Shown here: positions 1-7,224 of the stretch, piece by piece
Numbering within the stretch: position 1 is the stretch's first letter
Layout: the number at the start of each line of letters is the position of its first letter
Source of the DNA: Planctomycetota bacterium
GTDB lineage: Bacteria; Planctomycetota; Planctomycetia; Pirellulales; Pirellulaceae
Direction: 5' to 3'
DNA length: 15,977 nt
NCBI GenBank assembly: GCA_024274855.1
Contig: JAJSAJ010000285.1
Coordinates: 1 to 15,977 of the forward strand
The notes under the pieces: generated by a model
The model's input: only the letters and a program-made list of their open reading frames with translations
What the model was told of the DNA's origin: nothing
Database searches by the model: none
Position numbers and translations under genes: made by a program

Positions 1-36
1 CAACCCCGTCAACCCCGTCAACCCCGTCAACCGCAC
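1..36. repeat. 9-bp tandem repeat at window edge
   Basis: Three exact copies of caaccccgt (1-27) are followed by a diverged copy, caaccgcac (28-36). The array touches the window edge, so its true length is unknown. Read on the plus strand from base 2, it gives Asn-Pro-Val triplets ending at a TGA at 44-46. It could therefore be the repetitive C-terminus of a gene lying to the left, but an intergenic minisatellite is equally possible. Confidence 0.7.
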
Positions 37-46
37 CAACGCATGA

Positions 47-307
47 CGGTTGCCCACCATTTGATTCTTCCGCCAACTTGGCGTGGTATGCCCGCTCGCG
101 TTTTCATGGATGCGGACGCGGGACCTTCGAGTGCCGACAGGGCGGACCGCACGGGACTGGGGTCCGGGATGCCCTCCGTGGGCACCGGGGACGATTCGTT
201 CAAGCAAGGACGATTTGGTGAAGATGTTACGGTGGAAGTGCTGTTTGTTTTGCAGACGGCCAAGCCGTGATCGTTGTCGGTCAGCGATTCATCATGAATT
301 CGGCCAA
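47..307. other. No supported gene; minor palindromes
   Basis: I see no convincing coding region here. Short open frames exist on both strands, but none has a good ribosome binding site or a recognisable domain. There is a small hairpin, ACGGC-CAA-GCCGT (256-268), and a 13-nt palindrome, attcatcatgaat (287-299). Both lie just beyond the 3' end of the EF-hand gene. Neither is followed by a T-run on that gene's strand, so neither looks like a classical terminator. Confidence 0.5.
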
Positions 308-1861
308 TTATCGAGGTGTAATGCGGCCGTCGCTATCCTTGTCGGCCCCCGAGTAATCCTTGCTCATTTTCGTCCATTCTTCTTTGGTCAGAACGCCATC
401 GCTGTTGGAATCAAATCGTTTGATGTAGCCAACGGCGTACTTCACATACTTGGCCATTTTCTCGGACATTCCGGTCGTTTGTGTGGCGGCCGGCGGGCTG
501 CTCGACCCGGTCGAAGTCGATTTGCCGGGTACCGATGCAGTTGCCGGGGGCGGGGATCCGAGTACCGCACCGGCCTCGGTTGCTTGCAGGCACTCCTTGG
601 CGGTGATGATTCCGTCACGATTGAGGTCGAACTGCGTGAAATCCTTGACGATGCCATTGGACCAAGACGTAGCGAACTCGGACATCATTATCTGGCCGTC
701 GGCATTTGCGTCACGCTGAGCAAACCACTCGGGCATGCCTTCAGGAAGTAATTCCGTGGCCGTTCGCAACCGAATTGCCCTCGGGCCGTTTGATGTGGCC
801 GAGCTGGATTTTGAGCTGGAGGATTTTTTTTGGCTTCTCGATGAACTGGAACGACCTCCCGACGAGCTGCGACTGTCTCCATTTCGGCTTGAAAACCAGC
901 GTGACCGTCCGTCGCCACCTCGGCTAGATCGACCCGACATCCGATCAGCCATCCATTTCGCCAGTTCTTCTTTAGTGATCTTTGAATCGTGATTTGTATC
1001 CGCGGCCGAGGGATCGGTGCGAAATGACGACCATTCTTCCTTTTCCAGTACTCCATTCTTATTGCGGTCGTAGCGGGACATGATCATGCGGGTCATCATC
1101 TCACGTCGCGGATCACTGCTCGACGACGACGAGGATGAGGACTTAGACGAGCTTGAGCGCCCTCGCGACGATTGGCTGCTTGTCGAGCTTCCGCTACGCT
1201 GGTTACGGCGAATTGCATAACGGAGTGCCAGCTCGTTTAGAGTCAGCCGGCCATCATGATTGCGGTCTGTGTGCAGCGGGTCATCGCGCCAACGCGCTCC
1301 CTGAATCTCTTTCTTATCCAAAACCCCATCATGATTTCGATCGTACCGCCCCAAAGTACGCCGCGCCTCATCGCGATCGGCATCCTCGATCTTGACCGCC
1401 ATTTGCTCACCGAGCGTCCCGAATCCGGGTACCGGTTCGAGTTCGTCGGGTTCTCCGAAGTCGGGGACCAGCGGTTCGATTTCCTGGGATGAAGAAGATC
1501 TGCTTGGTCGACCGCTGCCACTCCGGGAGTTCCCACTCGACGTCCCGCCACTACGTCGGGCCCGCATTTTCTCGAATGCCTGAGCGATCGTCTCAAGCCG
1601 AATAGGTCGCGACATGTCCAGTTTTGCCTCCTGGGCCAGTCGGGACAGGAACCCTCGCGCAGGTCCCTGGACCTCGTCAGGATCCAGCATGCCGTTGTGA
1701 TTTGTGTCCATTCGCTGCAGGAAGGCCATTGGGCCGCTGGTGCTGCGCCCGCTTCCTGACGATCGATCGCCGCGGGATGGTCGTTGGGCCTGTACGGACA
1801 AGGTCCATGCGGGCATTAGCAGTATACTGATCACCAAGAGCCATTTTTTAATTGTGAGCAT
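308..1861 (-). CDS. Secreted Ser-rich multi-EF-hand protein
   Basis: Predicted secreted calcium-binding protein of 517 residues; no enzymatic domain is visible. Start: ATG at 1861, chosen because it opens directly into a signal peptide (MLTIKKWLL, hydrophobic to about residue 24, ending VQAQ). An upstream frame extension to 1930 would bury this signal. Canonical EF-hand loops (DxNxxGxxxxxE type) begin near residues 52, 174, 199, 265, 288, 384, 412 and 484. A ninth loop (507-517) stops one residue before its final Glu. The loops at 174/199, 265/288 and 384/412 are spaced 23-28 residues apart, so they look like paired hands. Low-complexity Ser/Arg/Gly linkers separate the groups, including a nine-Ser run near 241-249. 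Such proteins are frequent in planctomycetes; their role (calcium storage, adhesion or matrix protein) is not established. Nearest neighbour is the divergent sulfatase, 730 bp away. Confidence 0.88.
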   Translation of the reverse strand: MLTIKKWLLVISILLMPAWTLSVQAQRPSRGDRSSGSGRSTSGPMAFLQRMDTNHNGMLDPDEVQGPARGFLSRLAQEAKLDMSRPIRLETIAQAFEKMRARRSGGTSSGNSRSGSGRPSRSSSSQEIEPLVPDFGEPDELEPVPGFGTLGEQMAVKIEDADRDEARRTLGRYDRNHDGVLDKKEIQGARWRDDPLHTDRNHDGRLTLNELALRYAIRRNQRSGSSTSSQSSRGRSSSSKSSSSSSSSSDPRREMMTRMIMSRYDRNKNGVLEKEEWSSFRTDPSAADTNHDSKITKEELAKWMADRMSGRSSRGGDGRSRWFSSRNGDSRSSSGGRSSSSRSQKKSSSSKSSSATSNGPRAIRLRTATELLPEGMPEWFAQRDANADGQIMMSEFATSWSNGIVKDFTQFDLNRDGIITAKECLQATEAGAVLGSPPPATASVPGKSTSTGSSSPPAATQTTGMSEKMAKYVKYAVGYIKRFDSNSDGVLTKEEWTKMSKDYSGADKDSDGRITPR

Positions 1862-2185
1862 CGTATTGCACTCGTTTTCTGGTTGGTCCGTCTTAAATGG
1901 CAAGCAAGACAATACAATAATGTACCCCACTCCATGGGTCCATTATCGCCGAACCGTCGGCAGCAATCCAGTCTTTGCGCCATCGAAATGTCGGGGCGCA
2001 GTATCCCCACCGCATATCGATGAAACCCCCGATTTTTCCATAAGTTCCGATCATGTGGCCAGACACGGGGTTTGGTTACACTTTAGCCAAATGGAGAACG
2101 CGCGTTGGTCGAAGGACCCCCATAGGGCTTGTCCCATGGGTGAATAAGTCTCTCGAGCTAAAAAGCATGTGATGAAAACCCCCTT
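1862..2185. other. Intergenic gap, EF-hand gene upstream region
   Basis: This is non-coding as far as I can see. It holds the upstream region of the minus-strand EF-hand gene, but no convincing -35/-10 pair stands out. A short bulged hairpin is visible at about 2118-2141 (CCCATAGGG, loop cttgt, CCCATGGG). Nothing else supported. Confidence 0.45.
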
Positions 2186-2364
2186 TCCGCTCGCTCCCCG
2201 CCGCCTTTGGCGGCGGGGAGCGAGCGGCCGTTGGCATGACATGCCGGCCTTAGCTCAATAGACTCGCTCACCAACGGCACGAGGCCGTTGGGGTCGATCA
2301 GCCGAAACAACAGCAGCGAAATGCAAATCCAACTGCAGACGGCTAAACAGAGACGGGGTTTGCA
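2186..2364 (+). repeat. Structured ~180-bp repeat, copy A
   Basis: This stretch matches, in inverted orientation, the right end of the window. Over 2186-2350 the two differ at 8 of 165 positions (2193, 2221, 2232, 2281, 2308, 2323, 2327, 2346); weaker similarity runs on to TTTGCA at about 2359-2364. The left end of the homology is set by the window end in copy B, so the element may be longer. It starts with a perfect 19-bp stem (2187-2205 / 2209-2227) with a TTT loop, followed by GGCATG-A-CATGCC (2233-2245) and an 8-bp stem CCAACGGC/GCCGTTGG around loop ACGAG (2271-2291). This looks like a non-autonomous, hairpin-ended mobile or REP-like element. No transposase is visible in the window. Confidence 0.85.
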
Positions 2365-2466
2365 GAACGGCCATTGGGGACGGGCCCATGCGGTTCGAGC
2401 GGTAGATTGTGCCCGGTTGCGGCCCGATCGCGGCAAGAAGTCCGATCTCTGGAGGTCGTCCTTTTC

Positions 2467-2505
2467 TTGGCAAACCAACACACGCGTAGCGGATAATCCT
2501 ATAAT
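2467..2505 (+). promoter_or_regulatory. Candidate promoter for sulfatase
   Basis: TTGGCA (2467-2472) resembles a -35 box. Two candidate -10 boxes follow: GATAAT (2492-2497), at 19 bp spacing, and a perfect TATAAT (2500-2505), whose spacing to TTGGCA is too long. Either would give a leader of about 80 nt before the sulfatase start. Planctomycete promoters are poorly defined, so this is tentative. Confidence 0.35.
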
Positions 2506-2591
2506 CCATATTCCGTTGTGCCCCTGCCACGTTCGGCTGGGGGGGCGTTGGGAGGTGGTGACTTGAGAAATCCGTTGCGGAGGGCGGCATC

Positions 2592-4508
2592 ATGTTTAGG
2601 CTGGTCTTGTCAATAAGCGTATCTGTGTTGAGCGTAGTCTTCCCCGTGCGTTGGGTCGCGGCTGCGGACCGAGCGTCCGGTGCCGAGCGTCCGAATATTC
2701 TGTGGATCACCGTGGAGGATATGAGTCCGACACTTGGTTGTTGGGCAGATGCGTATGCATCGACCCCGAACATCGATCGCCTTGCGAGAGAAAGCGTCAA
2801 GTATACCCAGGTCTTCGCCACGGCTCCCGTCTGTTCACCGGTGAGGTCCTGTTTGATCACCGGCTGCTATGCGACATCGCTTGGCACGCAACGGCTAAGG
2901 TCCGCGTTCCCGATCCCCAAAAAAATGAAAGGATTTCCAGCACTCTTGCGCCAAGCGGGATACTACTGTACCAACAACGTGAAAACCGATTACAACACGT
3001 CCCGCGAGCCTGAGATCATCAAAGCGTCGTGGAACGAGTGCAGCCCGAAGGCACATTGGCGAAATCGCGAACCAGGGCAGCCGTTTTTTGCCGTGTTTAA
3101 TGACATGACGACCCATCAGTCTCGGACCATGGTCTGGCCCTACAAGCAATTCCAGCGGGAAGTGCAGAGTCACCTGACGGCCGATCAAATTCACGACCCG
3201 AGTAAAGCACCTCTGCCACCCTACTATCCCGACACGCCGCTCGCGCGGAAGACGGTAGCCCGGTACTACGATTGCGTTTCGGTGATGGACCAGCATGTGG
3301 GCGAGTTATTGAAGCAACTTGAGGAAGACGGGTTATCCGAGCAGACGATCGTGTTTTTCTATTCGGACCACGGATCCGGAATGCCGCGTCACAAGCGAGC
3401 CTTGTTTGATTCGGGTATGCATGTGCCGCTGTTGGTCCGTTTTCTAAGTCGCTATCGAATGTTTGCTCCGGCCCAGCCGGGTGGCGACGTTGATCGCTTG
3501 GTCAGCTTCGTCGACTTTCCTCCTTCGGTGCTGGCGTTTTGCGGTGTCGACATCCCAGACTATATGCAGGGACGGCCGCTACTGAGCCAGTATGAGAAGC
3601 GTCTTAGGGACTGCGTTTTCGGTGCTCGTGATCGCGTGGATGAAGTCTTCGATCTCGCGCGTTCGGTGCGAGACCATCGGTACCTATACATTCGAAACTA
3701 CATGCCTCATCTTTCGTACCACCAGCCATCCTGGTGGCCTGGTCAGAGCCTGTTTCGGCAGCAGCTTTCTCAGATCGCGCTCCAGGATCTGGATGCGATG
3801 CCACAGGGTGTGCGGCAATATCTGAACCCGACACGTCCGCTGGAAGAGTTGTACGATGTCCAGACTGATCCCCTCAACTTGCACAACTTGGCTGGTTCCA
3901 AAGCACATCAAGACGTCTTGGGTGCGATGCGTCATCGATTGCATCGTGAAATTGTGGAGACGCGTGACCTTGGTTTTCTGCCGGAGGAGCAGGTGTGGAG
4001 TCGTCTGGCGACGCAAACACCATACGACATGGCTCGCGACCAGCAGCGTTATCCGCAAATGCGGTTGCTCGACGCCGCGTCGTTGGTTGGTACCGGCCCT
4101 GGATCGATAGAACGACTTGTGCGGGGATTGAGTGACGCTGAACCTGGAGTGCGATACTGGTCGGCGGTCGGCCTGGCTGCTCTCGGTCGCAAAGCAAAGT
4201 ACGCTTCGACGGCGTTGGCCCAAACGCTCGAGGACCCTTCAGCTGCCGTTCGGATCGAAGCGGCCGGGGCGCTTGCGAGGATGGGCGAGAGTTCGAAGGC
4301 CTTGCCAGTCTTAGTTACGGCATTGCAAGGACGTGACATCAGCGCGAGCCTGCATGCTGCGCGAACGCTCGAATTGCTCGGCCCAGTCGCCAATCCGGTT
4401 GCGCCCGCGATGCAAGCCATCCACCAACGCATGAAAAACAGGACGGATGTCGGGATGTTCGTTTTCTTCGCGACCGACGACTTCCTGAAGACGCTGGCCG
4501 AGCCTTGA
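2592..4508 (+). CDS. Secreted type I sulfatase with HEAT-like tail
   Basis: Predicted exported sulfate-ester (or N-sulfate) hydrolase, 638 residues. ATG at 2592 follows a GGAGGG-type ribosome binding site and begins a signal peptide (about residues 1-25, ending WVAAA). The alkaline-phosphatase-fold core starts at PNILWITVEDMS; E42 and D43 occupy the metal-site position. The sulfatase signature CSPVR is at 81-85, so Cys81 is the residue expected to become formylglycine. SDHG (258-261) supplies further metal/active-site residues, and LYDVQTDPLNLHNLAG (420-435) is the usual C-terminal sulfatase motif. Overall it resembles planctomycete sulfatases annotated as heparan N-sulfatase-like, though the substrate cannot be read from sequence. 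Residues about 505-615 form HEAT-like helical repeats (GVRYWSAVGLAALG, AVRIEAAGALARMG), an appended domain probably for protein or cell-surface binding. It converges with the DsrE-family gene, 18 nt away. Confidence 0.93.
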   Translation: MFRLVLSISVSVLSVVFPVRWVAAADRASGAERPNILWITVEDMSPTLGCWADAYASTPNIDRLARESVKYTQVFATAPVCSPVRSCLITGCYATSLGTQRLRSAFPIPKKMKGFPALLRQAGYYCTNNVKTDYNTSREPEIIKASWNECSPKAHWRNREPGQPFFAVFNDMTTHQSRTMVWPYKQFQREVQSHLTADQIHDPSKAPLPPYYPDTPLARKTVARYYDCVSVMDQHVGELLKQLEEDGLSEQTIVFFYSDHGSGMPRHKRALFDSGMHVPLLVRFLSRYRMFAPAQPGGDVDRLVSFVDFPPSVLAFCGVDIPDYMQGRPLLSQYEKRLRDCVFGARDRVDEVFDLARSVRDHRYLYIRNYMPHLSYHQPSWWPGQSLFRQQLSQIALQDLDAMPQGVRQYLNPTRPLEELYDVQTDPLNLHNLAGSKAHQDVLGAMRHRLHREIVETRDLGFLPEEQVWSRLATQTPYDMARDQQRYPQMRLLDAASLVGTGPGSIERLVRGLSDAEPGVRYWSAVGLAALGRKAKYASTALAQTLEDPSAAVRIEAAGALARMGESSKALPVLVTALQGRDISASLHAARTLELLGPVANPVAPAMQAIHQRMKNRTDVGMFVFFATDDFLKTLAEP

Positions 4509-4526
4509 CGGGCCGCGATCCGTTGC

Positions 4527-4997
4527 TCAGGTGAATATGATTTGCGCTCCGGCCGATGCTTCGTAGAACGCACCGACCGTCAATATGTCGTCGACTTCGT
4601 CGCACAGGTCCGCTTTCGTGTAGTGAAACATGTCCATCGCTGCCTTGCAGGCAAAGATCGTACCGCCCGCATCGTGGATCATCTCGATGAACTCGCCGAC
4701 TGGAGGAATCTCGAGTTTCTCCATTTCTCGCTTCATCATCATGGTTGCCAGTGCCGACATGCCGGGCAGCGCGCCCAGGAACGTCGGGATGTGCATCGCC
4801 GGGTTGCCGACCGTCGCAACCTTCATCTTGTTCATTTTCGATTTGATAATGGCCTCCAATCCAAAGAACGTAAAGAAAATACTCGCGTCGATGCCGTCCA
4901 TCAAGGCACCGTTACCCATGATCAGCCCCGGGTATACTCCCTCGAGTGATCCTTTGGAAATCACAATCGATACCTTGGTTATCGCATCATCACTCAT
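4527..4997 (-). CDS. DsrE/DsrF-like family protein (DsrE2 type)
   Basis: 156-residue protein of the DsrE/DsrF/DrsH-like fold, most like the DsrE2 subgroup of sulfur-carrier proteins. Visible landmarks are a glycine-rich start (SKGSLEGVYPGLIMGNGA), the FFTFFGLEAI strand typical of DsrE2 proteins, and GGTIFACKAAMDM, where Cys117 sits at the position expected for the persulfide-carrying cysteine. Cys132 is a second cysteine. Hydrophobic stretches near 36-51 and 68-86 could associate with membrane. ATG at 4997 is preceded by AAGGAG at 8-nt spacing, a strong start. It is the last of a minus-strand series with rtcB and a TusE/DsrC-like gene, consistent with a sulfur relay. A 32-bp sequence repeated elsewhere in the window ends 57 nt before its start. 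The family call is firm; the sulfur-transfer partner is inferred from context. Confidence 0.85.
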   Translation of the reverse strand: MSDDAITKVSIVISKGSLEGVYPGLIMGNGALMDGIDASIFFTFFGLEAIIKSKMNKMKVATVGNPAMHIPTFLGALPGMSALATMMMKREMEKLEIPPVGEFIEMIHDAGGTIFACKAAMDMFHYTKADLCDEVDDILTVGAFYEASAGAQIIFT

Positions 4998-5054
4998 GCT
5001 CTAGGCTCCTTGACTTGAAGAGTCGCGTGCTCACCTCTCGATTGCAAGTAAACG

Positions 5055-5086
5055 ACCGTACGATGGTCTTTCAGGCCGTCGACCGA
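5055..5086 (-). repeat. 32-bp repeat, copy 1 (upstream of DsrE-family gene)
   Basis: These 32 bases are identical, in reverse complement, to 9032-9063. Read on the minus strand (the strand of the following gene), the unit contains GTCGAC and then CGTACG, two 6-bp palindromes whose centres are 21 bp apart. The unit ends 57 nt before the ATG at 4997. The opposite strand can fold as an 8-bp stem with G-U pairs (CGATGGTC, loop TTTCA, GGCCGTCG). It could be an operator, a leader RNA element or a small dispersed repeat. Confidence 0.8.
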
Positions 5087-5154
5087 GTGTCCGAATCGGA
5101 GTTGTCGCCAGGTCGTCGGAAGTCGCTTCGCGTTGGGTTTGGAATCCATTCGTA

Positions 5155-5304
5155 CTAACTCGGAAAACGCACCCACTCAGAAAGTTCACTTCTCGACAGG
5201 CGACGTGTCTTTACCCAGATCTGTCCGCTGGGCCTGTCCTGGCGAAAGAAATGACTGGTCAGCCACAAACACAGGAAAACGACGGCAATGGTCACCGGCA
5301 CCAT
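5155..5304 (-). CDS. Possible 49-residue membrane peptide
   Basis: Small open frame beginning 9 nt after the stop of the TusE/DsrC-like gene. ATG at 5304; a TTG two codons upstream at 5310 is an alternative. The translation begins MVPVTIAVVFLCLWLTSHFF, one clear transmembrane segment (about residues 3-20), followed by a basic, charged tail (RQDRPSGQIWVKTRRL...). There is no dedicated ribosome binding site at ideal spacing; GGAAGGA of the preceding gene's end lies 12 nt before the TTG, so translation would be by coupling. I do not recognise a family. The position between two sulfur-relay genes, on the same strand, suggests a membrane partner if it is real. A chance open frame of this length is possible. 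Confidence 0.35.
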   Translation of the reverse strand: MVPVTIAVVFLCLWLTSHFFRQDRPSGQIWVKTRRLSRSELSEWVRFPS

Positions 5305-5313
5305 TGTCAACGG

Positions 5314-5628
5314 CTAGATGCATCCTTCCGGTTTGCCAAGTCCGGAGATTTTGGCAGCTTTTTTGGCTGGGCCTTTGGGGAAGAGCTGGAAGAGTTCCTT
5401 GGTTCCCACGCCACTTTCGTTCTTGACTTTGCGCAGTGATGGAACCTTACCGTTGGCCGCCGCTTCTTGACGCATGAAGTTAATCACCATGAAATGCCGA
5501 TCGGTCAGTTCGATATCGAACTCGGTCGCGATGGCTCGCGCAATGGCTTCATTCCATTGTTTCGGATCGGTCATGAATCCCTCGTCGTCGACGGAGACTA
5601 GCGTGCCGCCGAGTGCTTTTTCGGGCAT
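5314..5628 (-). CDS. TusE/DsrC-family sulfur relay protein
   Basis: 104-residue member of the TusE/DsrC/DsvC family, close to the usual length (about 105-110). ATG at 5628 was chosen because AAGGA precedes it by 8 nt and the family homology begins there; the open frame continues upstream to 5775 without family features. Landmarks: DDEGFMTDPKQWNEAIA near the N-terminus, LTDRHFMVINFMR in the middle, and the C-terminal arm LFPKGPAKKAAKISGLGKP followed by EGCI. The penultimate Cys103 is the conserved persulfide/trisulfide-forming cysteine. The second cysteine of true DsrC, 11 residues earlier, is Ala92 here, so this protein should act as a one-cysteine (TusE- or RspA-like) sulfur acceptor and not form the DsrC-type disulfide. 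It lies between rtcB and the DsrE-family gene on the same strand. Role in tRNA thiolation or another relay is inferred. Confidence 0.88.
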   Translation of the reverse strand: MPEKALGGTLVSVDDEGFMTDPKQWNEAIARAIATEFDIELTDRHFMVINFMRQEAAANGKVPSLRKVKNESGVGTKELFQLFPKGPAKKAAKISGLGKPEGCI

Positions 5629-5832
5629 GTCGGGTTCCTTGGAGAACGAGTCTGGATCACTTGGTTCTTGCAAAGCTTGTGCGAAGTTTCTAATAAACGT
5701 GGCCAGGCCGAACAGATGCCGAACCCCCGGGGTGCGAGTCGTCCGATGGAGGTTCCACAGTGAGGCTTGGTTCACGTCCTGAATCCGAATGCGGTTGGTT
5801 TGCGTCTTGCGGATCCAGTCCCGCGCCGGCGA

Positions 5833-7224
5833 TCAGTCCTCGGGACGACTGCCGTCATCACACATTTTCACGATCTTGGGGTCGAACCGACCGACGACGG
5901 TAACCAGGTCGGCCTGCTGCTGCATGACCGCTCGGATGTCTTTATAGACGCCAGGCACTTCATCGGCACCGGCTGACAGAACACGGACACCCCGTCTTGC
6001 CAAATCGTTCCGCACGGCCTTCCATCGGTACGTGTCGCGTGCTTTCCTTCGGGACATGCGTCGCCCGGCTCCGTGGGAGGCCGAGTTGAGCGAGGCGGGA
6101 CAGCCTTTCCCGCGGACAACAAAGGCTGGGTCGGCCATCGAGCCGGGGATTACGCCAATCTGGCCTGTTGCCGCGGGTGTTGCTCCCTTGCGATGGACAA
6201 CGACTTCACGGCCTTCATGGATTTCTTTCCATGCGAAATTGTGGTGGTTTTCGACGGTCGCTAGTACATGGGCGCCGAGCAATTTGGCGACCAGACGATG
6301 GATTATCTCGTGATTGGCGGCCGCGTACTGACCCATCAGTGTCATTGCTTCCCAATACTCCTGGCCTTCCTGACTGTCTAGTTCGAGCCACGCCAACCGT
6401 CCGAGATTATCGTACTTGCTGGGCAAACGGGCTCGCGCAATTGCGCTGTAGGTCGAGCAGACGGCTGCCCCGGCGCCCCGGCTGCCGCTATGGCTCAGCA
6501 GGGCAACGTACTGGCCCGGATCTAGGTTGAGTTGGTCATCACGCGTCTGCAGCGCCAATAGCCCGAATTCGGCAAAGTGATTGCCGGATCCGGACGTGCC
6601 AAGCTGCTTCCAGGCAACATCCTTCCGCTGCCGCGTAATCCGTGTGACATTCCAATCGCGATCCATGACCGGGTGTGATTTCGGCGTCTCATGTTCCACG
6701 CCCACTCCGAATCGCGTACCACGCTGCAAGGCGTCTTCATAGCGATGAAACGATTTGTCTATCGTTTCAGGTTGCATATCCAGAACCGACAGTTTCATGC
6801 GACATGCAATGTCAACTCCAACCGCGTACGGGAGGACGGCGTTTTCACACGCCAATACACCACCAATCGGAAGTCCATAACCGACGTGAGCGTCGGGCAT
6901 CAAAGCCGCGGCCGCTGCCACCGGGACCTGGCAAGCTTGACGCATTTGCACATGAGCCGCCTCGTCGATCTGGTCGGCTCCCCAGGTCTGATACGATACC
7001 GGTTCAGCACGCACGAACTGCCGGTCCGCAATCAAATCCTCGGCGAATGGTCCAAGCTGCCGGTCGTCCAGAAAGGATTCGGGATCGTCAAGAACCAGCT
7101 TGATTAGCTTCTTGACCGCCCTCCCTTTAGCCCGTTTGGATTCGGTGATTCTTCGGATCGCCCCGATTGCCGCATGGGTGCAGGCCTTGGGAACTCCCAG
7201 CTTCTGAAGTTGGCGACTGTTCAT
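5833..7224 (-). CDS. rtcB: RtcB-type RNA-splicing/repair ligase
   Basis: GTP- and Mn-dependent RNA ligase joining 2',3'-cyclic phosphate (3'-phosphate) ends to 5'-OH ends, cytoplasmic. ATG at 7224 gives 463 residues; a GTG three codons upstream (7233) is an equally possible start. Numbering from the GTG, motifs are MPDAHVGYGLPIGGV (112-126), GVDIACR with metal ligands Asp141 and Cys144, GSGNHF (His219), SHSGSRG (His248), ENHHNFAW (His330/331), and SHGAGRRMS (386-394), whose His387 matches the guanylylated nucleophile. All expected catalytic residues are present. An N-terminal extension of some 60-70 residues (KACTHAAIGAIRRITESKRAKGRAVKKL...) precedes the catalytic core. It is longer than the E. 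coli enzyme and may be a helical RNA- or partner-binding part. The next gene downstream (TusE/DsrC-like) begins 204 nt later. Confidence 0.94.
   Translation of the reverse strand: MNSRQLQKLGVPKACTHAAIGAIRRITESKRAKGRAVKKLIKLVLDDPESFLDDRQLGPFAEDLIADRQFVRAEPVSYQTWGADQIDEAAHVQMRQACQVPVAAAAALMPDAHVGYGLPIGGVLACENAVLPYAVGVDIACRMKLSVLDMQPETIDKSFHRYEDALQRGTRFGVGVEHETPKSHPVMDRDWNVTRITRQRKDVAWKQLGTSGSGNHFAEFGLLALQTRDDQLNLDPGQYVALLSHSGSRGAGAAVCSTYSAIARARLPSKYDNLGRLAWLELDSQEGQEYWEAMTLMGQYAAANHEIIHRLVAKLLGAHVLATVENHHNFAWKEIHEGREVVVHRKGATPAATGQIGVIPGSMADPAFVVRGKGCPASLNSASHGAGRRMSRRKARDTYRWKAVRNDLARRGVRVLSAGADEVPGVYKDIRAVMQQQADLVTVVGRFDPKIVKMCDDGSRPED

Noticed and set aside
43..270. Open frame of 75 codons on the plus strand near the left edge
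   Set aside because: No ribosome binding site and no recognisable domain; the opposite strand has an equally long open frame over the same bases.
2187..2227. Large GC-rich hairpin as an intrinsic terminator
   Set aside because: Neither strand has a T-run directly after the stem, and it belongs to a repeated element.
2227..2291. Possible RNA switch: CCAACGGC (2271-2278) could pair with GCCGTTGG at 2227-2234 or at 2284-2291
   Set aside because: In copy B the upstream partner reads GCCGTCGG, which breaks the alternative pairing, so the switch is not conserved between the two copies.
2537..2558. G-rich run (seven G, then shorter runs) before the sulfatase as a G-quadruplex
   Set aside because: Only one or two runs reach three G; a stable four-run quadruplex would need two-G runs, so the evidence is thin.
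4425..4436. 12-base match accaacgcatga between the sulfatase gene and the left edge (36-47)
   Set aside because: A single match of this length in 16 kb on two strands is weak, and one copy lies in a well-supported coding region.
5629..5775. N-terminal extension of the TusE/DsrC-like protein
   Set aside because: The family homology and a good ribosome binding site both place the start at 5628; the extension has no family features and would make the protein unusually long.
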